From an uncultured Clostridia bacterium (lineage in GTDB: Bacteria; Bacillota; Clostridia; TANB77; CAG-508), in NCBI GenBank assembly GCA_947629045.1, contig CANRCF010000009.1:1-45741 (forward strand): a stretch of 45,741 nt of DNA, read 5' to 3'. The translations under genes were made by a program, and so were the position numbers. Below, in pieces: positions 16,729-25,122 of the stretch; position 1 is the first letter of the stretch, and each line of letters opens with the position of its first letter. The notes below the pieces were generated by a model that saw only the letters and a list, made by a program, of their open reading frames with translations, was not told where the DNA came from and made no database searches.

Positions 16729-19086
16729 ATGTTATGTTCAATATGTAATAAAAATACTGCTGTGATATTTACAAATAAAAAAGATGAAAACGGTAATTCA
16801 AAAGTAGAAGGTTATTGCACTGAATGTGCTAAGAAATTGGGAATTAATCCATTAGAATCTATGATGAAGCAAGCCAATTTATCTGAAAAAGATTTAAGTG
16901 AAATGACTAAACAGATTGAAAATATAGTAAGTAACATGGCTGAAAATATAGATATGGATGCTATTTCTGAGCAAATGGACAATATGGATCCTGAGGAAAT
17001 GGAAGATATAGAAAGAAACGGTGCAATTCAATTTAGTGCTATTCCATTAGGTTCTATTTTTTCTAATATGTTTGGCACACCTAATAATGATTCTTCTAAT
17101 AGCGAAACTTCTAGTAGTTCGGCTTCTAGCGAAAAGAAAAAGGTTAAAATTGATAAAGAAAAGAGAAAAGATAAACGCAAAAAAACGCTAGAAACTTATG
17201 GTACTAACTTAACTTTAAAAGCACAAAATAATCAATTAGATATGGTAATTGGTAGAGACAAAGAAATTCAAAGAATGATTCAAATTCTAAATCGTCGTAC
17301 TAAGAATAACCCATGTTTGATTGGTGAGCCAGGTGTTGGTAAAACAGCTATTGCACAAGGCTTAGCTATCAAAATTGCAAGTGGCAATGTTCCTGCAAAA
17401 TTATTAAATAAAGAAGTATATTTATTAGATATGACTGCCATTGTTGCAGGTACTCAATTTAGAGGTCAATTTGAAGCTCGTATGAAAGCTATTATTGATG
17501 AGTGCAAAAATTTAGGAAATATCATTTTAGTTATTGATGAAATTCACAATATTATAGGTGCTGGCGATGCAGAGCATTCTATGAATGCCGCAAATATTTT
17601 AAAGCCTTCTCTTTCTAATGGTGAAGTTCAGTTAATTGGAACTACTACTTTAAAAGAATATCGTAAATACATTGAAAAAGATAGTGCTTTAGAGAGAAGA
17701 TTTCAACCTGTTATTGTTGAAGAGCCTTCTATAACAGATTCTATCGATATTCTAGAAGGTATTAAAAAGTATTATGAAGATTATCACAAAGTAAAAATAT
17801 CTAATGATGTTATAAAACAGGCTGTTATTATGTCTGAAAAGTATATTCATGATAGATTTTTACCTGATAAAGCTATTGATATTCTTGATGAGGCTTGCTC
17901 TCGTATAAATTTGAATAATAAAGAATTATATAAGTTAGAAGTTTTGAAAAACGAGCTTAAATCAGTTCAAGAAGAAAAAGAAGAAGCTGCTCTTGCTGAT
18001 TCTACTGAGGATTATAAAAAGGCTGCCGAATTAAAAGCAAAAGAGTGTAGCTTAATAGAGCAAATAGATGCTTTAAATGAAAAAATGAAGCTTAAAAGTA
18101 TAACTGTTCAAGATATCGCTGAAGTAATTGAAAGCTGGACTAAAATTCCTGTTAAGAAAATTACAGAAGCGGAAACTCAAAAACTATTAAATTTAGAGAA
18201 TAACTTACATAAAAGAGTTATTGGGCAAAATTCAGCTGTTGAAGCTGTATCAAGAGCAATTAGGCGTAATCGTGCAGGCTTGAAAAGCACTAAAAGACCA
18301 CCTTCATTTATATTTGTAGGTCCTACTGGTGTTGGTAAAACTGAGCTTGCTAAATCTCTTGCTTATGAAATGTTTGGAAATGAAAATTCTATTATTCGTA
18401 TAGATATGTCTGAATACATGGAAAGTCATTCTACTTCTAAGCTAATCGGCTCACCTCCAGGATATGTTGGTTATGATGATGCAGGTCAGCTAACAGAAAA
18501 AGTAAAAAGAAATCCATATTCAATAGTTTTACTAGATGAAATTGAAAAGGCTCATCCAGATGTTTTCAATATTTTGTTACAAGTATTAGATGATGGAAGA
18601 TTAACAGATAGTCAAGGTAATACTGTTAGTTTTGAAAATACTATAATTATTATGACATCTAACGCAGGCTCTAACCAAAATACTAATTCGATTGGTTTTG
18701 GCGGTATGCGTATGAGTCAAGATAAAGTAATGGATAGCTTAAAAGAAACTTTCCGTCCTGAATTCTTAAATAGGGTTGATGAGATTGTTATATTTGAGCA
18801 ATTAAGTTCTGACCAATTATTAAAAATTGTAGATTTAATGCTAGATGATACGAGAAAAGCTTTAGCTGATAAAGATATTACAATGAATATATCAAATGAA
18901 GCTCAAAAATTTTTACTAGAAAAAGGAACTGATATTAAATATGGTGCAAGACCTTTAAGAAGAGCTATTCAAAGATATTTAGAGGATGAACTTTCTGATA
19001 TGATATTAAGAGGTACTCTTCAAAATGGTAATAGCGTTTCAATTACTTTAAATGAAGCACATTTAGAATTTAATGTAGAAAAATAA
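16729..19086 (+). CDS. clpE: ClpE-type AAA+ protease unfoldase
   Basis: Two-ring-domain Clp/Hsp100 ATPase that unfolds proteins for ClpP. The 785 residues start with a zinc finger (Cys3, Cys6, Cys30, Cys33), as in ClpE, in place of the ClpC N-domain. An acidic and Ser-rich linker follows (about 40-150). AAA domain 1 has GEPGVGKT (199-206) and the Walker B VIDEIHNI. A ClpC/E-type middle coiled-coil follows. AAA domain 2 has GPTGVGKT and LLDEIEKAHPDV. SIGFGG carries the IGF tripeptide expected to dock into ClpP. The ATG follows a weak AATGGAGC site. pgsA begins 12 bases after the stop, a pairing that has no obvious functional link. Confidence 0.92.
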   Translation: MLCSICNKNTAVIFTNKKDENGNSKVEGYCTECAKKLGINPLESMMKQANLSEKDLSEMTKQIENIVSNMAENIDMDAISEQMDNMDPEEMEDIERNGAIQFSAIPLGSIFSNMFGTPNNDSSNSETSSSSASSEKKKVKIDKEKRKDKRKKTLETYGTNLTLKAQNNQLDMVIGRDKEIQRMIQILNRRTKNNPCLIGEPGVGKTAIAQGLAIKIASGNVPAKLLNKEVYLLDMTAIVAGTQFRGQFEARMKAIIDECKNLGNIILVIDEIHNIIGAGDAEHSMNAANILKPSLSNGEVQLIGTTTLKEYRKYIEKDSALERRFQPVIVEEPSITDSIDILEGIKKYYEDYHKVKISNDVIKQAVIMSEKYIHDRFLPDKAIDILDEACSRINLNNKELYKLEVLKNELKSVQEEKEEAALADSTEDYKKAAELKAKECSLIEQIDALNEKMKLKSITVQDIAEVIESWTKIPVKKITEAETQKLLNLENNLHKRVIGQNSAVEAVSRAIRRNRAGLKSTKRPPSFIFVGPTGVGKTELAKSLAYEMFGNENSIIRIDMSEYMESHSTSKLIGSPPGYVGYDDAGQLTEKVKRNPYSIVLLDEIEKAHPDVFNILLQVLDDGRLTDSQGNTVSFENTIIIMTSNAGSNQNTNSIGFGGMRMSQDKVMDSLKETFRPEFLNRVDEIVIFEQLSSDQLLKIVDLMLDDTRKALADKDITMNISNEAQKFLLEKGTDIKYGARPLRRAIQRYLEDELSDMILRGTLQNGNSVSITLNEAHLEFNVEK

Positions 19087-19098
19087 GGAGATATTTAT

Positions 19099-19701
19099 AT
19101 GGCAAAGCACATACCTAATATTTTAACAATAGCACGATTTTTCTTAATACCTTTAATAATTTATTTTATTATAACAGAGGAATACATACTTGCTTTAATA
19201 TTTCTTATACTTTCAGGCTTAACTGATGTATTAGATGGTTTTATTGCAAGAAAATTCAACTTTATTACTAACTTTGGAAAATTAGTAGATCCATTAGCAG
19301 ATAAGGCAACTCAAATTTCTGTGTTATTAGCAATTTCTTTTAAAGGAATTATTCCTTTTTGGATTATTATAATTGTTGTAATAAAAGAAGCTACTATGAT
19401 AGCTGGGGCATCTTTCCTTTATGGAAAAGAGCTTGTTGTTTCTAGCAGATGGTTTGGCAAGCTTGCTACTGTACTTTTCTACTTTGCTATTGCTTGTTCA
19501 TTCTTCATTAAGTATTGGAATAACATTGCTTTTGCACCTGGTAACTCTGTAGCTCCTATGCCACAATTTGATTTATGGATATACTACTTAGCTTTAATTA
19601 CAACTATATTCTCACTTGTTATGTATTATATTACTTTCTACAAACAAGGGTACTTGAAAAAAGAGAATTTAAAAATAAAAAATGATGATAATTCTAAATA
19701 A
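19099..19701 (+). CDS. pgsA: CDP-diacylglycerol-glycerol-3-P phosphatidyltransferase
   Basis: Integral membrane enzyme making phosphatidylglycerol phosphate, the precursor of the main anionic phospholipids. The 200 residues carry the full CDP-alcohol phosphotransferase signature: Asp46-Gly47, Ala50-Arg51, Gly60, Asp64 and Asp68, spaced as DG-x2-AR-x8-G-x3-D-x3-D. About five hydrophobic helices are present. Ribosome site AAGGAG overlaps the clpE stop, so the two genes form an operon. The transcript would run into the structured repeat copy 2. Confidence 0.93.
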   Translation: MAKHIPNILTIARFFLIPLIIYFIITEEYILALIFLILSGLTDVLDGFIARKFNFITNFGKLVDPLADKATQISVLLAISFKGIIPFWIIIIVVIKEATMIAGASFLYGKELVVSSRWFGKLATVLFYFAIACSFFIKYWNNIAFAPGNSVAPMPQFDLWIYYLALITTIFSLVMYYITFYKQGYLKKENLKIKNDDNSK

Positions 19702-19740
19702 TTATAGTTTAAAATAACTGAAATTCAAAATAAAAATAAA

Positions 19741-19907
19741 ATAAATAAAGTAAAATAGTTTTTGTGAAGCAACGCGCAGCGTTCAAGCGGAACGAAGTGA
19801 AGTGCGCTTGGAGCAACCTACATATAATATAAAAAAATTGTATCTACAATTTTTTCATAAAAGGTTGCGACAGCAAGTTGCAAACTAAAACTATTTTACT
19901 TATTTAT
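19741..19907. repeat. Dispersed structured repeat, copy 2
   Basis: Outer stem 19741-19762 with 19887-19907, one bulge. Inside are hairpins AACGC-GCA-GCGTT (19771-19783), CAAGCG (19784-19789) with CGCTTG (19805-19810), and GCAACCT (19813-19819) with AGGTTGC (19862-19868). The last one encloses an extra AT-rich hairpin, AAAAAATTGTA with TACAATTTTTT (19832-19855). The core matches copies 1 and 3. It sits between the convergent pgsA and bofC-like genes and may also end transcription there. Confidence 0.8.
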
Positions 19908-19935
19908 TTATATAATTTTTAATAAACAATAGCTC

Positions 19936-20526
19936 TTACTCAAAATCTTCTAGCACGCTATGAAGCTCTATATCTCCTATTGCCTCTATTCCGTTTCTAA
20001 CTTTTGTTAAATCCGCTTCTGTTAAGTACATTGTTTGAATATCTGTATCTTCTTTAAAGGTTTCCTCTCCATTTTCATCAGTTGTATAAATGCCAAGTAC
20101 ACCATTATGCTCTTTAATTAAATAATGCTCATCACAAAATCCGTCTTGTTCCCTAAAAAGTGTAACTTCATCATTTTCAAATTCTTCTATTTGCCATCCC
20201 TCGCATTTTTCCGTTAGTTCTTCTATATTGCAATTTGCAAGTGTAATTGGTAAATCTCTTGTATTAGTAGTTGTATGATTACAACCTTTAAAGTATTCTT
20301 TTTCAATTAATTTAGCATTTGGTGAAGTTTTTTTTTCCGTTGATGAGGTTGAAAGTGTTATATTCTCTATTAAATCGTTTTCTTGGCTATTATTCTCTGC
20401 AAGCTGTCTTCCATCTAACTTATTACTATCTTTTGTATTATTTATTTGATAAACATATAACCCCGCCATTACCCCTAATATCAATAATATAATGCATACT
20501 AATGCAATTATCCATTCTTTTCTCAT
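19936..20526 (-). CDS. BofC C-terminal-domain protein, likely forespore
   Basis: 196 residues with one N-terminal membrane helix (about 6-27), a Ser/Thr/Asn-rich linker (about 30-70), then a domain resembling the BofC C-terminal domain. It runs from CEGWQIEEFENDEVTLFRE through HYLIKEHNGVLGIYTTDENG to TDIQTMYLTEADLTKVRNGI. In B. subtilis, BofC is secreted from the forespore and restrains SpoIVB, delaying pro-sigma-K activation. This protein is anchored rather than secreted and lacks a recognised BofC N-domain, so it may be a relative rather than an ortholog. An exact-consensus candidate sigma-G promoter lies upstream, which supports a sporulation role. Confidence 0.7.
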   Translation of the reverse strand: MRKEWIIALVCIILLILGVMAGLYVYQINNTKDSNKLDGRQLAENNSQENDLIENITLSTSSTEKKTSPNAKLIEKEYFKGCNHTTTNTRDLPITLANCNIEELTEKCEGWQIEEFENDEVTLFREQDGFCDEHYLIKEHNGVLGIYTTDENGEETFKEDTDIQTMYLTEADLTKVRNGIEAIGDIELHSVLEDFE

Positions 20527-20561
20527 ACTTCTACTTCCTTCCGTTTTTTTCTATTTATAGT

Positions 20562-20592
20562 TAGTATGAGAAATTTTGGTAAAATTTATTCA
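20562..20592 (-). promoter_or_regulatory. Candidate sigma-G promoter, exact consensus
   Basis: On the minus strand, TGAATA (20587-20592), an 18-base spacer and CATACTA (20562-20568) precede the BofC-domain gene. The known B. subtilis sigma-G pattern is GHATR, 18 bases, CATWHTA; every specified base fits, including the spacing. The -10 ends 35 bases before the ATG, and AAGGAAG gives the ribosome site. No TTGACA/TATAAT promoter is obvious here. Confidence 0.75.
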
Positions 20593-20639
20593 TTTTGTTT
20601 TGAAATTGTGAATTTTAAATTAAAAGAACAATATAACTT

Positions 20640-21692
20640 TTACACTATAATGTAGTTGTAAGCACAAGCGCGAATTAATCTGTTAGTAATTGCAAGTCCT
20701 AATCCTTTGCTTTCAACGCCTTCTATTATAACAAAATCAAAATCTTCTTTGTCAACTTTTCTAAGTAGCATAAAAATATTTTTTGCAATTTCATTTAAGT
20801 CATTACCCATGTTCCATTTATTATCTGCTATGTATTTATCTAAATGTTCTTTTTTTCCTAATACTAATACCTTTTTACCTTCTTGTTCTAATTTTTTTAT
20901 TTCTTCATTTATTCTTGAAATCATTTTATTTTCATCATTACTATATATCATCATACAACTTGTAGTTGGTGCATAATGACGATATTTCATACCCGGAGAC
21001 GCAACTACATCATCTTTTCCTACTTTTCCTAAGACATGGCTATCTACTTTTACATCATTTACTACTTCTTCTAATTCTTCTTTTGTAATTTTTCCAGGTC
21101 TTAATATATTAATTTCATTTCCTACAACTCGAATTACTGTTGATTCTAGCCCTATATCTGTAAAGCCACCATCTAAAATATAATCTACCTTATCTTGTAA
21201 TTCTTCTATAATATCTTCAATGTTTGTACCACTTGGCTTTCCTGATATATTAGCACTTGGCGCTGCAATAGGAACTTTTGCTTTTTCTATGAGTTCAAGT
21301 GCAATTTTATTATTTGGCATACGCACACCAACAGTATCTAAATTAGCTGTTACTACATTTGGTATAACTTCTTTTGATTTACGATTAAAAATAATTGTTA
21401 AAGGTCCGGGCCAAAACTTATTTATTAACTTTCTTTCTACATCTGAAATACCTTTTACTATTTCTTCTACCATTTTAATATTTGAGACATGTACTATTAA
21501 TGGGTTATCTCCTGCTCTACCTTTTGCTTCAAATATTTTTTTTACAGCTATTTCATCTAAAGCATTTGCTCCTATGCCATATACAGTTTCTGTTGGAAAT
21601 AATACTAAATTTCCTTCTTTTATTTCTTCTGCTGCTTCTTCTATTTCTTTAATATTTAATTTTTCTTTTTGATTTGAATATTTAGCTTTCAT
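20640..21692 (-). CDS. tsaC: Sua5-type threonylcarbamoyl-AMP synthase
   Basis: Makes threonylcarbamoyl-AMP from threonine, bicarbonate and ATP for the t6A modification at position 37 of ANN-decoding tRNAs. The 350-residue protein has the YrdC domain (FPTETVYGIGANA, KGRAGDNPLIVHV, AAPSANISGKPSGT) and the extra C-terminal Sua5 domain, joined by SPGMKYRHYAP. It is therefore the long Sua5/YwlC form. A candidate promoter TTGAAT (21735-21740), 18 bases, TATGAT (21711-21716) lies just upstream. Confidence 0.93.
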   Translation of the reverse strand: MKAKYSNQKEKLNIKEIEEAAEEIKEGNLVLFPTETVYGIGANALDEIAVKKIFEAKGRAGDNPLIVHVSNIKMVEEIVKGISDVERKLINKFWPGPLTIIFNRKSKEVIPNVVTANLDTVGVRMPNNKIALELIEKAKVPIAAPSANISGKPSGTNIEDIIEELQDKVDYILDGGFTDIGLESTVIRVVGNEINILRPGKITKEELEEVVNDVKVDSHVLGKVGKDDVVASPGMKYRHYAPTTSCMMIYSNDENKMISRINEEIKKLEQEGKKVLVLGKKEHLDKYIADNKWNMGNDLNEIAKNIFMLLRKVDKEDFDFVIIEGVESKGLGLAITNRLIRACAYNYIIV

Positions 21693-21756
21693 ATTTATTT
21701 CTTCTTTCTAATCATATTTAGTTTTTATTTCATAATTCAAATATACTATATTAAGT

Positions 21757-22101
21757 TTATTTCTCACATTTTTCAATTTGCTCACGAATAGCCATTTCTA
21801 CAAATTGATTTAAAGACATATTAAATTGTTTAGAAAATAATACCGCTTTTTCATGAAGAACAGGTTGTATTCTAATATTAAAACTTCCCTTATATTCTTT
21901 ATGTGGATTTTTATTTAACATATTACATTCCTTAATATATTCGTCTATTACTTCTTTAAATTCCTTTTTTAAACCTTCAATCGTATTTGACTCAAATGTA
22001 ATAACATCTTCAATTCCTTCTACTTTTCCCCAAAAAGTAGAAGTTGTATCTTCATAGTAAATACTTGCAAAGAAATCTTTATATTTTATCATATTTTTCA
22101 T
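21757..22101 (-). CDS. hicB: HicB-family antitoxin
   Basis: 114 residues with the two-part HicB structure. The N-terminal partial RNase H-like fold is YYEDTTSTFWGKVEGIEDVITFES, followed by GLKKEFKEVIDEYIKEC. The C-terminal ribbon-helix-helix DNA-binding part is GSFNIRIQPVLHEKAVLFSK, then MSLNQFVEMAIREQI. It should neutralise HicA and repress the operon. The start ATG overlaps the hicA stop (ATGA), giving tight coupling. The toxin-first order is common for hicAB. Confidence 0.9.
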   Translation of the reverse strand: MKNMIKYKDFFASIYYEDTTSTFWGKVEGIEDVITFESNTIEGLKKEFKEVIDEYIKECNMLNKNPHKEYKGSFNIRIQPVLHEKAVLFSKQFNMSLNQFVEMAIREQIEKCEK

Positions 22102-22358
22102 TTCATTTCCTCCAATCTCTTTATTACTTCTAAAATGCTTTCAATCTGGTATGGCTTTAAAATGTTACTAGGATGTGGCTTATGTAATTTAATTTCTAAT
22201 TTATTATCACTATGAACAAAAGAAACTCTAGAGCCTGATGTCCTTCCTTTGTTAAATTCGTAAAATCCAAGTAATCCTAATAATGTTTTAGCTTCTTGAT
22301 ATGAAAAATCTTTCGGATTTGATTTTAATCTATTCAATATTTTTTCTTTTTTACTCAT
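22098..22358 (-). CDS. hicA: HicA-family mRNA interferase toxin
   Basis: 86-residue double-stranded-RNA-binding-fold toxin that cleaves mRNA when free of HicB. Visible features are the start KILNRLKSNPKDFSYQEAKTLLGLLGF, the GSRVSFVHSD strand, and LHKPHP with the expected catalytic His59. It is slightly longer than many HicA proteins. Ribosome site AAAGGAG lies 8 bases before the ATG. Transcribed ahead of hicB. All visible key residues are intact, so the toxin is probably functional. Confidence 0.9.
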   Translation of the reverse strand: MSKKEKILNRLKSNPKDFSYQEAKTLLGLLGFYEFNKGRTSGSRVSFVHSDNKLEIKLHKPHPSNILKPYQIESILEVIKRLEEMK

Positions 22359-22384
22359 ATATTATACTCCTTTTCTTTTTATTT

Positions 22385-22405
22385 TGCAACTATTATTTAG
22401 TTGCA
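22385..22405. promoter_or_regulatory. Inverted repeat upstream of hicAB, likely operator
   Basis: TGCAACTA (22385-22392) and TAGTTGCA (22398-22405) are perfect inverted arms around a 5-base centre, 27 bases before the hicA start codon. No T-run follows on the minus strand, which argues against a terminator for comEC. HicB proteins bind such palindromes; binding here is inferred. Confidence 0.55.
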
Positions 22406-22476
22406 TTTTTATTTACACATTTCAAATTTTACTTTGCATAATTTGTTTACTTTTTTATCATAACCACTTCCTCATT

Positions 22477-24967
22477 TCATTCTATAAATTCTTTAATTCT
22501 AACCCTACCTTTATCATCAAAAGTAAGCATTATTTCTCCGCTTCTATCTGTTCTATAAATTCTTGCGCCAATTGCTTTAAGCCTCTCTAAGACACCATCA
22601 TTTGGATGTCCAAAGTGATTATTTTCTCCTACACCTATCAACGCAATCTTTGGCTTAACCATTTCTATAAAACTTTGAGTAGATGAAGATTTGGATCCAT
22701 GATGTGCAACCTTTAAAATGTCAGCTCTTAATTCTTTGTTTTCTGAATAAAGATCTGCTAATCTATTTTCTGCAATTTCTTCAATATCGCCTGTGAAAAG
22801 AATTGTGAAGGGTTTAGTTTTTGAATTTTTTTGATAACAAAACTTAGCTACAATTGAGTTATTGTTTAAAACATTTTGTGAAATTAAATCGTCTTGAGGA
22901 AAAAGTATTTTGAAATAACAATTTTTATCAATTTGAATTTTATCTCCAGCTTTTACTTTTATTACATTTGTTTTTGATTTTTTTATTAGAGTAAGTAGTT
23001 TTTGAAGATTTGCACTATCTTTTCCTTGTTTAGAAATTATAATGTTTTTTACTTTTATTTTTTCTAACAATGTAAGTAGCCCGCCCACAGTGATCTGTAT
23101 CTAGGTGCGAAAAAAGCATATAATCTATTTGCATTATATTATTATCTAGTAAAAATGGCAGTAGTGTTTTTTCTCCAACATCAAAACTCCCTACCTCACT
23201 TCCACCACCATCTATTAAAATTGTTTTCCTAGATGGCGTTTCTATTAAAGTGCTGTCCCCTTGTCCCACATCAATGAATTTAATACTCAAATTTGACATT
23301 GGAAATTTAATAAAATATGGTGCTAAAATTAAGAATATTATTAAAATAAAAATTATATTTTTAAGTTTGCTTATTTGATTTCTAAATTTATATAATATTA
23401 AAAGTAAATAGTATAAAAATATTTGCCACATATTTGGTGTTGGAATTAGAATTTGTGAAAATGGAAGTTTGCCTGTTATTTTCGCAATAAATGTTAAAAT
23501 CTCTAAAATAGGACTTAGTATAAAAGAAATAATTACTGCTAGTGGTTTAAATATGAGTAGAATAAATATAAATATCATGCTTCCTATTAAGCTAACAGCC
23601 AGTATGGGTGATGCTAATAAATTTGAAATTATGAAGGTTAGTGAAATAGTGTTAAAATGATATGCCATAATTGGAAGGATTATTAAATTTGCAGATATTG
23701 AAACCTGAGCAATTGGTTTTATGCATGAAAAAATTTTTGAAAGTATTTTTGATTTCCATTCTTTATTCTCTTCTATTAGTTTATTAGCCCTACTCTTGTT
23801 TTCTCTTTCTATATTCTGCTTTTCTAGCTTTCTATTCATTAGTAGAATAATTCCAATTGTTCCACCAAATGAAAGCTGAAAACCGATATCTAATATGTAA
23901 TAAGGATTTATAAGTAATATTACTATGCTACTAATTGCTAAGCTAGTATAGACATTAGGCTTTGTAAAAAATATATTAGAGGCTAATGTTAAAATGCACA
24001 TTATGCATGCCCTAGTAACAGATGGTGTAAAACCTACAAGCATCATAAAGAAAACTAAAAATAATATAACTAAAATATTGCTCCACCTTTTATGTATTCG
24101 TAAAAGTTGAAACAGGCTAGTAATTCCTAGTAATATATATGATACATGTGCACCAGAAATAGCTAGCATATGTGATAGATTGCTTTGCCTAAAACTATTC
24201 TGCACTTCTTCTGAAATATATGATTTATCTCCTAATATTAAGCCAATACAAAGTGATGAAGCTTTTTCCGGCAAAACTTCTCTTATTTTTTCTATTAAAT
24301 TTTTCTTTAAATCATGGATAAACTTTTGAATTAAATTTATTTTATTCTTTTCTATTACTTTTACACTTTTAGCAGTTATAATTCCTGAAATTTCTTTTCC
24401 TTTTAAATACATACTGTAATCAAATCCGCCTTCATTTCGCGCCACTTCTGGCTTTTCATATATGCCAGTAATTTCAATTTTATCACCATAATTTAATTGA
24501 TTTACGCTATTAGAATTTTCCTTTATATATAACAATAATTTTGTGGATGTCTCATCATCTCTTACAATTAGTTTATTTTTTTCTTCAATTTGTTTATTTT
24601 CTTCTTGTAAACTGTTAGATAAAGCTTCAATATTTAATACCTTAATTGTATATACATCTTTATATTCCTGTTTTTCTGCATCAGTAATTACAATTGCTTG
24701 CAATTTTAATTCTTCTTTATCATATTGATATATTTTGTTATATTTACTTTCTAAAAAACCGACATATAAATAAAAAATTAATATACATACAAGAAATATT
24801 AAGCATAAAGCTATGTTTTTCTTTATACTTACTTTTTTAGATATAAATAATAATATTAGTAATAGAAATATAAAGGAAATTGCAAGCAAAAAAAAGGCTA
24901 TACCCTTTAAGTATAGCCCCATTATAATTCCTAAAATAGTTCCTATTGAGGCAACACACATTTTCAT
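22477..24967 (-). pseudogene. comEC: comEC, DNA uptake channel, frameshifted
   Basis: ComEC forms the membrane channel for single-stranded DNA during transformation. Frame 1 (from ATG 24967) encodes N-terminal membrane helices, the OB-like domain (KIEITGIYEKPE) and the competence domain (GLILGDKSYISEEVQNSFRQ, SHMLAISGAHVSYIL, GFTPSVTRACIMC). It then enters the metallo-beta-lactamase domain (FIDVGQGDSTLIETP, SHLDTDHC). It leaves frame just after this last motif. The rest (GGLLTLLEKIKVKNIII to VAHHGSKSS and GHPNDGVLERL) continues in another frame from about 23088. One extra G in GGGCGGG explains the break. Rejoined, the protein would be about 830 residues, a normal length. It could be real inactivation or a sequencing error. 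Confidence 0.8.
24888..24918 (-). terminator. Terminator-like hairpin inside comEC
   Basis: On the minus strand, GGCTATAC and GTATAGCC form a perfect 8-base-pair stem (24896-24918) followed by eight T (24888-24895). It lies within codons about 17-27 of comEC, so the transcript could stop about 80 bases into the gene. The T-run also encodes Phe-Phe-Leu in a membrane helix, so it may be chance. Confidence 0.5.
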
Positions 24968-25122
24968 TGTTACATTTTCCTTCCATTTGCCCCAATTTTG
25001 TCTTTTAATTTTTATTTTATAATTCTACTAAATTCCTTTAATTTGTTTCTTATTTAATTTCATGTTATTATTTGCATTTTTTATTAGATTTAAATAATCA
25101 CATTATATCTTTTATTATATAA

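Noticed and set aside
22477..23088. A separate 203-residue metallo-hydrolase gene
   Set aside because: It continues the ComEC metallo-beta-lactamase domain exactly where frame 1 leaves it, and has no proper start or ribosome site.
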